NCBI RefSeq assembly: GCF_015352455.1
Contig: NZ_JADKPN010000001.1
Coordinates: forward strand, 558,001 to 622,000
Length of the DNA: 64,000 nucleotides
DNA from: Nocardioides islandensis
Lineage (GTDB): Bacteria > Actinomycetota > Actinomycetes > Propionibacteriales > Nocardioidaceae
Reading direction: 5' to 3'
Under the pieces are notes generated by a model. The model had not been told where the DNA came from. It worked only from the letters and a program-made list of their open reading frames with translations, and did not search any database. Positions 37,509 through 46,206 of the stretch are shown here, piece by piece. Numbering within the stretch: the first letter of the stretch is position 1; each line of letters begins with the position of its first letter. Position numbers and translations under genes: made by a program.

Positions 37509-37865
37509 ATGAGGCTGGACATGAGGCTGGACATGAGGAAGGGCATCGCACTCGGGACCGGTGGGGCCGCCGTCGTGGTCGCTCTCGTGGGCGGCGGGGT
37601 CGCCGTGGCCGGCGGGCTCGAGCCCGGCGAGGACCACAGCCAGGACTACACCCGGCAGCAGGCCGACCGGGCGACCGCCGCTGCGCTCGACGCCACCGGC
37701 GGCGGCACCGCCAACAGCGTCGAGCGCGACGGGGAGAACGGCGCGACGTGGGAGGTCGAGGTGACCGAGCCCGACGGCACCACCGTCGACGTGCGGCTGG
37801 ACGCGAGCTACGCGGTCGTGGTCATCGAGGGCGACAGCGAGGACGCGGGCGAGACCGGCGACTGA
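37509..37865 (+). CDS. small secreted PepSY-domain protein
   Basis: The 118-residue protein has a signal or anchor sequence (about residues 9-30) and one PepSY-like domain with RATAAALDATGGGTANSVERD and WEVEVTEPDGTTVDVRLD. PepSY proteins near two-component systems are thought to act as extracytoplasmic regulators or inhibitors. The first codons are a 12-base tandem repeat giving MRLDMRLDMR, which offers three in-frame ATGs. It is divergent from the regulator, and its last 58 bases overlap the next gene on the other strand. Confidence 0.8.
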   Translation: MRLDMRLDMRKGIALGTGGAAVVVALVGGGVAVAGGLEPGEDHSQDYTRQQADRATAAALDATGGGTANSVERDGENGATWEVEVTEPDGTTVDVRLDASYAVVVIEGDSEDAGETGD

Positions 37866-38446
37866 CGCAGCGCCAGGCCGAGCCAGGCGTACCCGAGCAT
37901 CCACGCGCCGATCGCCAGCCGCCCGGCGACCATCGGGCCGAAGACCGCCGGGAACATCACCGCGAACACGTACCCGCCGAGGCCCAGCAGCAGCCACCGT
38001 GCGGAACCGTCGAGCAGCCGGGTCCGGACGACGCCGATGCCCGCCACGAGCGGGCCGATCCCGAGCAGCACCATGGGCAGGGTGTAGAGGGTCCCCACGA
38101 AGGACCCGGTCGAGTCGTCGACCAGGGCGTCGCGGGCGGCGATCGCGACCAGCTCGTTGACGGCCAGCAGCGCCATCCCGGCCAGGCCGATCCAGGTACC
38201 CACCCTCAGGGCGCGGGACGGGCGGCGCCGCTCCAGCAGGAGCAGGCCTCCGAACAGCGGCAGCATCGCGACGTGCTGGACGGCGAAGACGACCTGCCAG
38301 AACGTGAACCAGCCGGCGTCGAACGGGTAGCTGAACCGGTCGGCGGGCACCTGCCGGTCCCAGGCGATGATCGCCACCGCGCCCAGGGCGCCGAACGCCG
38401 ACGCGACCGCCCCCACGAGGCCGTACCTACGAATGCGTGAGTCCAT
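37808..38446 (-). CDS. multi-span membrane protein, possibly DUF4386-like
   Basis: The 212-residue protein has about six or seven hydrophobic spans, starting MDSRIRRYGLVGAVASAFGAL. A conserved-looking loop reads PFDAGWFTFWQVVFAVQHVAMLP. Length and topology resemble DUF4386, but no decisive motif is seen. The ATG at 38446 is chosen as the first start before the hydrophobic region. The gene runs 58 bases into the PepSY coding region on the opposite strand. Confidence 0.68.
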   Translation of the reverse strand: MDSRIRRYGLVGAVASAFGALGAVAIIAWDRQVPADRFSYPFDAGWFTFWQVVFAVQHVAMLPLFGGLLLLERRRPSRALRVGTWIGLAGMALLAVNELVAIAARDALVDDSTGSFVGTLYTLPMVLLGIGPLVAGIGVVRTRLLDGSARWLLLGLGGYVFAVMFPAVFGPMVAGRLAIGAWMLGYAWLGLALRQSPVSPASSLSPSMTTTA

Positions 38447-38533
38447 GCCCGGGACGCTAGGGAGCGGGGGTCGGGCGCACATCGGAGGAAACACTCAACT
38501 GCGCCACGCAGGTCGGCCACCTAGAGTGCTGGC

Positions 38534-39931
38534 GTGCCCAGGGCAGGGGACCTCGTCAAGCGGGCCCGCGACCTGTACCGCCGCGGTGCCCTCGCCGACG
38601 CCGTGGCGGCCTGTGAGCAGGCGGCCGACGAGGCGCGGCGCGCCGGCGACACCGAGGCCCTGGCCGACGCCGCGACGGTCATCCGGGTCGGGCACGGCGG
38701 CGCGATGGCCGGCCGCGTGCACGAGCTGTGCGTCGAGGCGCTGGCCATGCTCGGCGAGGCCGACCCCATCCGTACGGCCCGCGTGCGCGCGCAGCTGGTG
38801 GCCACCAGCAACCCGTTCGGGCCGCCCGAGCCGCTCGACCTGCCACCCGAGAGTGACGACCCCGAGGCGGCGTTCCTGCGTCTGCAGGCCTGGCACGCGG
38901 CGAGGTTCGCCATCGAGCACCTCCCGGAACGGCTGTCGGTGGCGGACCAGGCCGTCGAGCTCGGCCGGCGCACCGGCACGGCGGAGTACGCCGCGTGGGG
39001 ACGCCGCTGGCGGATGGACGCCTACGCCGTGCTCGGTGACCGCATCGCGCTGCTCGCCGAGCTCGAGGCGCTCAGACCCGTCGTGGCCCGGATGGACCGC
39101 CGCGAGTGGACGGCGTACGTCCTGCTCGTCGAGGCCTCTCAGCGGCTGATCGAGGGCCGGTACGACGACGCGCTGGGGCTCGCGGACCGGGCCCGCGACG
39201 CCGACCCCGAGGGGGAGGCGGCGTTCTTCCACCTCGTCTTCTCCTCGGCAGTCGCCGCCGAGACCGGACGGGACCTCGAGGCGCAGACCGCGGCCGTGCG
39301 CGCCGTGGTCGACCGGCTGCCGCCCTTCGCCCATGGCTGGACCTGCCGGATGCTCCAGGCGGCGGGCCGGCGTGAGGAGGCCGAGAGCCTCTGGCGCGGA
39401 CTGGTCCCGCACGTGCGGCGGATGCCCGAGCGTGCGCCCGAGTGGGTCATCGCGGCGGCCGGGTACGCCGAGACCTGCGCCTGGCTCGGCGACGCGAACA
39501 CCGCGAGGGTCCTCTACGACCAGCTCGCGCCGTACTCCGGGCTGCACGCGATCGGCCTGTCCAGCACGCCGTACGACGGCCCGGTGGACCTGGCCCTCGG
39601 ACGGCTGGCCGCGACGTACGGCGACGCCGAGCGCGCCCGGACGCACCTGCGCGCGGCCCTGGCGGCGACCGACGCGGTCAACGCCGTCGCCTACCGCGCG
39701 CTCGTGCAGGCCCAGATCGCCGGGCTCGCGGTGCCGGACGACGGCCCGCTCACCCCCCGCGAGCGCGAGATCGCCGGCCTGGTCGCCGACGGGCTGAGCA
39801 ACGCCGCCATCGCGGCTCGCCTGACGCTGTCCGAGCGCACGGTGGAGAACCACGTGAGCAGCATCCTGAGGAAGCTGGACCTCGGCTCACGCGCGGGCGT
39901 GGCGGCCTGGTACGTCCGCCACACCGGCTGA
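38534..39931 (+). CDS. LuxR-type regulator with TPR-like N terminus
   Basis: The 465-residue protein has an all-helical, TPR-like region (about residues 1-390) and a C-terminal LuxR helix-turn-helix: LTPREREIAGLVADGLSNAA, then SERTVENHVSSILRKLDL. There is no Walker motif, so it is not a full MalT/LAL protein. TAGAGT (38522-38527) lies six bases before the GTG, giving a leaderless transcript. It precedes the ATP-grasp cluster in the same orientation and is a candidate regulator of it; no binding site is evident. Confidence 0.87.
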   Translation: MPRAGDLVKRARDLYRRGALADAVAACEQAADEARRAGDTEALADAATVIRVGHGGAMAGRVHELCVEALAMLGEADPIRTARVRAQLVATSNPFGPPEPLDLPPESDDPEAAFLRLQAWHAARFAIEHLPERLSVADQAVELGRRTGTAEYAAWGRRWRMDAYAVLGDRIALLAELEALRPVVARMDRREWTAYVLLVEASQRLIEGRYDDALGLADRARDADPEGEAAFFHLVFSSAVAAETGRDLEAQTAAVRAVVDRLPPFAHGWTCRMLQAAGRREEAESLWRGLVPHVRRMPERAPEWVIAAAGYAETCAWLGDANTARVLYDQLAPYSGLHAIGLSSTPYDGPVDLALGRLAATYGDAERARTHLRAALAATDAVNAVAYRALVQAQIAGLAVPDDGPLTPREREIAGLVADGLSNAAIAARLTLSERTVENHVSSILRKLDLGSRAGVAAWYVRHTG

Positions 39932-39994
39932 GGACGGCCGGTCCACCCCTGCGGGGCCTCAAACCCGGCGCGGACCTTCACTAGAGTGACGGAG

Positions 39995-41212
39995 ATGAAC
40001 ATCGTCTTCGTCGAGCCGGCGTTCCCGCAGAACCAGCGGCGCTTCGTGTCCGCGCTCGCGGGCGTGGGCGCCCACGTCGTCGGCGTGGGGGAGTCGCCCG
40101 AGCACGAGCTGGGCGACGACCTGCGCGGCCAGATGGCGGCGTACTACCAGGTCGGCAACGTCACCGACGTGCACCAGCTCGACGAGGCCGTGCAGTGGGC
40201 GCAGGACCGCATGTGGATCGACCGCCTCGAGGCGACCATCGAGTCGCACCAGATGGCGGCGGCCGAGGTACGTGAGGCGCGCGGCATCCCCGGTACGTCG
40301 CTGCGCACGACCTGGCTGTGCCGCGACAAGCCCTCGATGAAGGAGGCGCTCCGGCGCGCCGGCGTACCGACCGCCGCCTCGACCGCGGCCGACAACGCCG
40401 GCGAGGTGCGCGCGTTCGCCGAGCAGGTCGGCTTCCCGCTGATCCTCAAGCCGCGCAGCGGCGCCGGCGCCCAGGGCACCGTGCGGGTCGACTCGATGGC
40501 CGACCTCGAGCGCGAGCTCGGAGGGTTCGGCGACGCGGCCTCCATCGCCGTCGAGGAGTTCGTCGAGGGCCACGAGGGCTTCTACGACACGATCAGCGTG
40601 GACGGGAACATCGCCCACGACTGGGCCACCCACTACTACCCCAACGTGCTGGAGGCGATGCGGCACCGCTGGATCAGTCCGCAGTTCATCACCACCAACC
40701 GCATCTCCGACTCCTCGTTCTACGGCGAGGTCCGCGAGATGGGCCATCGCGTGATCCAGGCGCTGGGCATCACCACCTCCGCGACGCACATGGAGTGGTT
40801 CTACGGGCCGAAGGGGTTGCGGTTCTCCGAGATCGGGTGCCGCCCACCGGGGGTCGGCGCGTGGGACCTGTACTCCGCCGCGAACGACGTCGACGTCTAC
40901 CGCGAGTGGGCGCACGCCATCGTGCACGGCGGTCCCGAGAAGCCGATGACGCGGAAGTACGCCGCCGGCATCGTCGCCCTGCGTCCCGACAAGGACGGCT
41001 CGATCCGGGGCTACAGCGGGCTCGACGACGTCAACGGCCGGTTCGGCGAGTGGATCATCGACGCCCACCTGCCCGACATCGGCACCCCGACGCAGCCGGT
41101 CGAGGCCGGGTACATGGCGAACGCGTGGGTGCGCCTGCGCCACCCCGACTACGACACCGCCCGGTCCATGCTCGACGACGTCGGTCGCACGGTCCACGTG
41201 CACGCTGGATGA
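39995..41212 (+). CDS. ATP-grasp ligase
   Basis: The protein of about 405 residues has an N-terminal pre-ATP-grasp fold (MNIVFVEPAFPQNQRRF) and an ATP-grasp domain with FPLILKPRSGAGAQGTVRV and the metal-binding SEIGCRPPGVG. Such enzymes join a carboxylate to an amine or other nucleophile through an acyl phosphate. The ATG at 39995 is chosen because TAGAGT (39982-39987) lies seven bases before it; the upstream GTG overlaps that element. It begins a run of translationally coupled genes and may supply the amide product acted on by the following hydrolases. Confidence 0.88.
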   Translation: MNIVFVEPAFPQNQRRFVSALAGVGAHVVGVGESPEHELGDDLRGQMAAYYQVGNVTDVHQLDEAVQWAQDRMWIDRLEATIESHQMAAAEVREARGIPGTSLRTTWLCRDKPSMKEALRRAGVPTAASTAADNAGEVRAFAEQVGFPLILKPRSGAGAQGTVRVDSMADLERELGGFGDAASIAVEEFVEGHEGFYDTISVDGNIAHDWATHYYPNVLEAMRHRWISPQFITTNRISDSSFYGEVREMGHRVIQALGITTSATHMEWFYGPKGLRFSEIGCRPPGVGAWDLYSAANDVDVYREWAHAIVHGGPEKPMTRKYAAGIVALRPDKDGSIRGYSGLDDVNGRFGEWIIDAHLPDIGTPTQPVEAGYMANAWVRLRHPDYDTARSMLDDVGRTVHVHAG

Positions 41213-42123
41213 GGACGGTCCTCCTCGGCCCGCAGCGCTTCCTGACCACCGCGGGCACCACCGTGCAGTCGGTCGCGCCCGAGGGCACGGTCGCGACGGT
41301 CACCGCCGGCTGGCAGGACCGCGAGCCCGCGGACGACGAGCTCGACGAGGTGATGGGTGGGCGCAGCCGCAACCTCCGGCTGTACGAACGGCTCACCGAC
41401 GTCCTGGAGACCGACGGGCACTTCGCCGAGCAGGCCCTGTCGCACCGGGACGCGATGGACGAGCTCGCCGGCATCTACAGCCTCCGGCTCCAGCGCGCGC
41501 TGGAGAGCGTGTACGCCGTCGCCCGCCGCCCGGCCCGCCACGACATCGCCGACTCGGCGTTCGCCGACGCCGTGCGGGACGTACGCGACATCGACGCGTG
41601 GTACCTGCGGACCGTCGACCAGCTGTACGCCGAGCTGGAGGCGAAGGCCCCGCCCGCGGAGAGCGAGCCGGTACGGCGTCACCGTGAGGAGGTCGCCGAG
41701 GTCCTGCGCGACGCGGCGGTGCTGGCCGTCGCCGGCGGCCACGTGGGCATCCTGCTGCGCTGCCTGCGGCTCTTCGCCGTCGACCCGCCGCAGGACCTGC
41801 CGGTCGTCGCGTGGTCGGCCGGGGCGATGGCGCTGACCGAGCGGGTGGTGCTCTACAACGACCGTGGCCCGCAGGGCGTGCAGGGCGCCGAGGTCTGGGA
41901 CCGCGGCTCCGGCCGCGTGCGTGACGTCGTCGCGATGCCGCACGCGCGCCGCCGGCTGCGCCTCGACGACCCCGTGCACACGCGGGTGTTCGTGCACCGC
42001 TTCGCGCCGGCCACCTGCCTGCTCCTCGACGACGGGACGAGCGTGGAGATGACCGCCGACGGCTCGGTGCCCGACGGCGCCCGCGTCCTCACCGAGACCG
42101 GGGCCGGCGGGGGTGCCCTGTGA
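41209..42123 (+). CDS. S51/cyanophycinase-like peptidase family protein
   Basis: The 304-residue protein is not firmly classed. The C-terminal half carries VVAWSAGAMALTERV with Ser203 in a nucleophile elbow, preceded by LAVAGGHVGILLRCLRLF, and followed by MPHARRRLRLDDPVHTRVF. This order of glycine loop, Ser-Ala-Gly elbow and histidine resembles peptidase E and cyanophycinase (S51). The first 160 residues are helical and specific to this protein. It overlaps the ATP-grasp stop by four bases (ATGA). Confidence 0.6.
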   Translation: MRTVLLGPQRFLTTAGTTVQSVAPEGTVATVTAGWQDREPADDELDEVMGGRSRNLRLYERLTDVLETDGHFAEQALSHRDAMDELAGIYSLRLQRALESVYAVARRPARHDIADSAFADAVRDVRDIDAWYLRTVDQLYAELEAKAPPAESEPVRRHREEVAEVLRDAAVLAVAGGHVGILLRCLRLFAVDPPQDLPVVAWSAGAMALTERVVLYNDRGPQGVQGAEVWDRGSGRVRDVVAMPHARRRLRLDDPVHTRVFVHRFAPATCLLLDDGTSVEMTADGSVPDGARVLTETGAGGGAL

Positions 42124-43292
42124 CCCGCGCCGCCACCAAGCTCGCCATCAACCGGCTGATCGAGCGCAAGCCGCTGGACGACGCCGCGGTCGACCGGTTC
42201 GTCGAGCGACTGGTCGCAGGTGGGGGAGCGCCGATCATCGAGGGCTCCCGGGCGACGTTCCTGTGGCGCGGCGACGCGGACGAGGTGTCGGTGCGGCACC
42301 GGGTGGTCGGGCTGGCCGACCCGCTCGTGCTGCGCCGGGTGAAGGGGACCCACCTCTGGTACGTCACCACCGACATCCCCGAGGGCTCGCGGATCGAGTA
42401 CCAGTTCGAGGTCACCCGCGACGGCCACACCGACTCGTTCCTCAACGACCCCCTCAACCCCAAGCTCGCGCACGGGCCGTTCGGGTCGAGCTCGGTCTGC
42501 GCGGCAGCCGGCTACCACGTGCCCGACTGGACCCAGCACGACCCGGAGGCGAGGCCCGGCGAGGTGGTCGAGCGCACCATCGCCAGCAAGGCGCTGCGCC
42601 GCCAGGTGACCTACCAGCTCTACCTGCCGGCCCGGTTCCGGTCGGTGATCCGCTACCCGCTGGTGGTCTGCCACGACGGGCTGGACTATCTGAACTACAC
42701 CTCCGCCAAGACCGTGCTCGACAACCTGATCCACCGCAACGAGGTGGCCGAGATGGTGGTCGCGTTCGTCTCGCCGGTGGGCGACCGGCTGGTCGAGTAC
42801 GCCAACAACGCGCCGCACGCCCGGTTCATCGCCCGCGAGCTGGTGCCCGAGCTCACCGAGCAGCTGCCGATCTCCGACACCCCCGTGTCCCGCACGCTGA
42901 TGGGGTCGTCGTTCGGCGGCGTCGCCACGGTCTCGACCGCGGCCCGGTACCCCGACGTCTTCGGGTCACTGCTGCTCGAGTCGCCGTCGCTCGTCTTCAC
43001 CGACATCGGCCAGGAGCACGGCGGCGGCCCGGTCTTCGACCCGGTGGTGAAGTTCGTCAACCGCTACCGCGCCCGCCCGCGCCGCATCGCCGACAGGATC
43101 TACCTGACGTGCGGGATGTACGAGCCGCTCATCACGCCCAACCGGTCCATGGAGACGGTGTTCCGCCAGGCGGGCATGGAAGTCCGGTACGTCGAGGCGC
43201 GCGACGGCCACAACTGGGAGAACTGGCGCGACCGCCTCCGCGACGGCCTCGGCTGGCTGCACCCGGGCGACCAGAAGTTCGTCTACGAATAG
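42120..43292 (+). CDS. enterochelin-esterase-like hydrolase
   Basis: The 390-residue protein has an N-terminal beta-rich module (about 40-130) like the Fes/IroD N domain and a D-type esterase domain with VVCHDGLDYLNY and the nucleophile elbow MGSSFGGVAT (Ser264). The late histidine is in ARDGHNWENWRDRL. It is predicted cytoplasmic. Fes enzymes cut siderophore esters, but no siderophore genes are nearby; the cluster suggests an ester or amide made by the ATP-grasp enzyme. The GTG overlaps the previous stop by four bases. Confidence 0.83.
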   Translation: MTRAATKLAINRLIERKPLDDAAVDRFVERLVAGGGAPIIEGSRATFLWRGDADEVSVRHRVVGLADPLVLRRVKGTHLWYVTTDIPEGSRIEYQFEVTRDGHTDSFLNDPLNPKLAHGPFGSSSVCAAAGYHVPDWTQHDPEARPGEVVERTIASKALRRQVTYQLYLPARFRSVIRYPLVVCHDGLDYLNYTSAKTVLDNLIHRNEVAEMVVAFVSPVGDRLVEYANNAPHARFIARELVPELTEQLPISDTPVSRTLMGSSFGGVATVSTAARYPDVFGSLLLESPSLVFTDIGQEHGGGPVFDPVVKFVNRYRARPRRIADRIYLTCGMYEPLITPNRSMETVFRQAGMEVRYVEARDGHNWENWRDRLRDGLGWLHPGDQKFVYE

Positions 43293-43301
43293 GTTCAGGG
43301 C

Positions 43302-44024
43302 ATGGACAAGGCAGTCGAACGCTGGCGCTCGGACCGGATGCACCAGGACATCACCCTCGTGCGATGGGGCCACTTCGGCGTCCCGGTGCTGGTCTTCCCG
43401 ACCGCGGGCGGCGACGCCGAGGAGGTCGAGCGGCACCAGCTGGTCGACCACCTGGGCGGGCTGGTCGAGGACGGCCGCATCAAGGTCTACTCGTGCGACT
43501 CGGTGGCCGGCCAGGCCATGACGGCTCATGACGGCGATGCGGCGTACCGCTGCTGGCTCTTCAACCAGTTCCAGCAGGCCGTGGCCCACGAGGTGGTGCC
43601 CGCCATCCACGCCGACACCGGTGGCCCGAACTCCGTCATCGTCGCCGGCGCGTCGATCGGTGCGTTCAACGCCCTGGCGCTGGTCTGCCGGTACCCCGAC
43701 CTGTTCCGCGCCGCGGTCTGCATGAGTGGCACCTACGACGTCGAGCGGTTCATCGGCGGCTTCACCGACGACCTGTTCTTCTCCTCGCCGGTGCACTTCC
43801 TGCCCGGGCTCGAGGGCCCGGCGCTGGACGCGCTGCGGCAGCGCTTCGTGGTGCTGGCCTCCGGGTCCGGCAAGTGGGAGGACGTCGGCGAGTCCTGGCG
43901 CGCGGCCGGCGTCCTCGGCGAGAAGGGCGTGCCCAACCGGGTCGACGACTGGGGCCCGCAGTACGACCACGACTGGCCGACGTGGTGGCAGATGCTCCCG
44001 GAGTACCTGGAACAGCTCACCTGA
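43302..44024 (+). CDS. putative esterase (COG4947-like)
   Basis: The 240-residue alpha/beta hydrolase has LVFPTAGGDAEEVER (oxyanion region), nucleophile elbow AGASIGAFNAL (Ser118) and a final DWGPQYDHDWPTWWQMLPEYL with the likely catalytic histidine. It is the second hydrolase in the cluster and unrelated in detail to the preceding one. It lies nine bases after it and overlaps the next ATG by one base. Confidence 0.83.
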   Translation: MDKAVERWRSDRMHQDITLVRWGHFGVPVLVFPTAGGDAEEVERHQLVDHLGGLVEDGRIKVYSCDSVAGQAMTAHDGDAAYRCWLFNQFQQAVAHEVVPAIHADTGGPNSVIVAGASIGAFNALALVCRYPDLFRAAVCMSGTYDVERFIGGFTDDLFFSSPVHFLPGLEGPALDALRQRFVVLASGSGKWEDVGESWRAAGVLGEKGVPNRVDDWGPQYDHDWPTWWQMLPEYLEQLT

Positions 44025-45307
44025 TGGAGGAGCTGGCCCGCCTCGTCGCGATCCCCTCGATCCACGACGGGAAGCACGTCGAGGCATGCTCGGAGGCCGC
44101 CGACCTGGTGGCCGCGCTGTTCGCCGACGCCGGCGTGGACGACGTACGCCGCGTGCCCACCGACGACGGCAGCGACGCCGTCGTCGGGTACACGCCCGGG
44201 CCCGCGAACGCGCCGACGGTGCTGCTCTACTCGCACTACGACGTCCAGCCCGCCGACCCGGCGGAGTGGACGTCGTCGCCGTGGGAGCTGACCGAGCGCG
44301 ACGGCCGGCTCTACGGCCGCGGGTCCGCCGACTGCAAGGGCAACCTGGTCATGCTGCTCACCGTGCTGCGCGGGCTGCCGAAGCCCTGGCCGGTCGGGGT
44401 CCGTGTCGTGTGCGAAGGGTCGGAGGAGATGTCGACCGGGGGGCTCTCCCGGCTGGTCGCCGCCCAGCCGGAGCTGTTCGCGGCGGACGTGATGCTCATC
44501 GCCGACGCCGGCAACGTCGAGCTCGGCACCCCGACGGTGACGACCAGCCTGCGCGGCACCGGCTCGGTGCTCGTCACGGTCCGCACGATGGCCGGGCCGG
44601 CGCACTCGGGCGCGTACGGCGGCGCGGCACCCGACGCCCTGGCCGCCCTCATCGCGGTGCTGGCCAGCCTGCGCGACGACGCCGGCGACACCACGGTCAC
44701 CGGGCTCGACAACACCGGCACCTGGACCGGGGCGGAGTACCCGGCCGACCGGTTCGCGGCGGATGCCCAGGTCCTCGACGGCGTCGGCCTGCTGGGCTCC
44801 GGCTCGGTGGCCGACACCGTGTGGGCGCGGCCCGCCGCGACCGTGCTCGCCATCGACGCTCCTTCTGTCTCGAACGTCACCGCCGCCATCCAGCACGAGG
44901 CCCGCGCCGTGGTGAACCTCCGCGTCCCGCCCGGACAGGACGCCGCCGCGGCGCAGCGCCTGCTGGCCGCGCACCTCGAGGCCGCCGCGCCGTGGGGTGC
45001 GCAGGTGACCGTCGAGCCCAAGACGCTGGGTCAGCCCTTCGCCGCGGGCAGGCGGGGGCGCGGGTACGCCGCGCTGGCGGCCGGCATGCGCGCGGCGTAC
45101 GGTCGCGACCTCGTCGAGGCCGGCCAGGGCGGCGCGATCCCGCTGTGCAACGCACTGGCCGGCGCGCACCCCGATGCCGAGATCCTGCTCATCGGCGTCG
45201 AGGAGCCCGCCTGCCACATCCACGCCGCCGACGAGAGCGTCGACCCGTCGGAGCTGGAGCGAACGGCGCGGGGCGTCGCGCTGATGCTGGCAGAGTTGGG
45301 GTCGTGA
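44024..45307 (+). CDS. M20 family metallo-dipeptidase
   Basis: The 427-residue protein has metal ligands in LLYSHYDVQPAD (His71, Asp73), GRGSADCKGN (Asp103), CEGSEEMS (Glu134/135) and ACHIHAADES near the end, plus a central dimerisation domain. It is a cytoplasmic zinc dipeptidase or deacylase of the PepV/CPG2 class. It ends the enzyme part of the ATP-grasp cluster, implying that the product contains a peptide or amide bond. Confidence 0.9.
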   Translation: MEELARLVAIPSIHDGKHVEACSEAADLVAALFADAGVDDVRRVPTDDGSDAVVGYTPGPANAPTVLLYSHYDVQPADPAEWTSSPWELTERDGRLYGRGSADCKGNLVMLLTVLRGLPKPWPVGVRVVCEGSEEMSTGGLSRLVAAQPELFAADVMLIADAGNVELGTPTVTTSLRGTGSVLVTVRTMAGPAHSGAYGGAAPDALAALIAVLASLRDDAGDTTVTGLDNTGTWTGAEYPADRFAADAQVLDGVGLLGSGSVADTVWARPAATVLAIDAPSVSNVTAAIQHEARAVVNLRVPPGQDAAAAQRLLAAHLEAAAPWGAQVTVEPKTLGQPFAAGRRGRGYAALAAGMRAAYGRDLVEAGQGGAIPLCNALAGAHPDAEILLIGVEEPACHIHAADESVDPSELERTARGVALMLAELGS

Positions 45308-46206
45308 GACGGTACGTCGCCGGGCTGGCGTTGGTGCTGAGCCTCGTGGCGTGCTCCTCCGCACCCTCGTCGTCGTCGGCCTCGGGCGAGCCGTCCGGAA
45401 CGCCCTCCACGCCGGCGAAGACGCTGACGCTGCCGCCGCCGTCGGAGAAGCCGCTGAGCGGGACGCTCGAGGCCGAGCTCCAGCAGTCCAGCCGGGACGT
45501 CGCCCTCGGCCGCTTCCAGGTGTGGATCACCAACGGGCTGGACCGCGAGATCCGGCCGAAGCGCATCGTCTACACCGACGCCCTGCTCTCCCGGCCCGAG
45601 CGTGGTGGCCGGCTCCGTGCGATCCCGTCGGGCTCCTACCGCGGGTTCACCCTCGACCTGGTCGAGCCCCGCTGCGGCGCCGAGCGCAGCGAGCCCGCCA
45701 CCGTCACGGTCGACTACGGGAGCGACGAGGTCACCGTGCCCGTCGAGGACGAGACCCACGTGACCGGGCGCTGGGCCGCGGAGCGGTGCGCCGAGCTCGT
45801 CATCGACCGCATCGCGACGCTCGAGTGGACCGGCGTCGGCATCCAGGGGTCCGGCGAGGACGCGGTCGGGCTGTTCGAGCTGACCGCGACGCCCACCGGC
45901 CGGGCCGGCTCGTTCACCGTCGACACCGTGACCGGCACCCCGCTCTACACCTCGGCCGAGGGCGACGCCTTCGAGGTCCACCAGGAGGTGGCCGGCAACG
46001 GGCGGCCGGTGACCATGGAGCTGCGCGCCCAGCCCGCCCGCTGCGACATCCACGCGTTCGGCTCGGCGACCGGCGGCACGACGTTCTTCGTCAACGTCAC
46101 GATCGCCGGCGGTCCCCACCAGGGGCCGGCGCAGATCCGGCTGGCGATGAGCCCGCACGTCACCAACGAGGCGTTCGCGTACGCCGGTGAGGTGTGCGGC
46201 TTCTGA
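45304..46206 (+). CDS. lipoprotein of unknown function
   Basis: The 300-residue protein has a lipoprotein signal (LVLSLVAC, lipid Cys17), a Ser/Thr/Pro linker to about residue 55 and a beta-rich domain with internal cysteines (PRCGAERSE, RCAELVI, ARCDIHAF, GEVCGF) that may form disulfides. The pattern YRGFTLDLVEPRCG is distinctive, but no family is recognised. The GTG overlaps the M20 stop by four bases. Confidence 0.78.
   Translation: MRRYVAGLALVLSLVACSSAPSSSSASGEPSGTPSTPAKTLTLPPPSEKPLSGTLEAELQQSSRDVALGRFQVWITNGLDREIRPKRIVYTDALLSRPERGGRLRAIPSGSYRGFTLDLVEPRCGAERSEPATVTVDYGSDEVTVPVEDETHVTGRWAAERCAELVIDRIATLEWTGVGIQGSGEDAVGLFELTATPTGRAGSFTVDTVTGTPLYTSAEGDAFEVHQEVAGNGRPVTMELRAQPARCDIHAFGSATGGTTFFVNVTIAGGPHQGPAQIRLAMSPHVTNEAFAYAGEVCGF

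Noticed and set aside
33168..37865. A plus-strand open frame of 1,565 codons across five minus-strand genes.
   Set aside because: Only its last 118 codons (PepSY protein) make sense; the rest is antisense to motif-rich genes.
42120..43292. Siderophore esterase role for the Fes-like hydrolase.
   Set aside because: No siderophore synthesis or uptake genes are nearby; the tight operon with ATP-grasp and peptidase genes points elsewhere.
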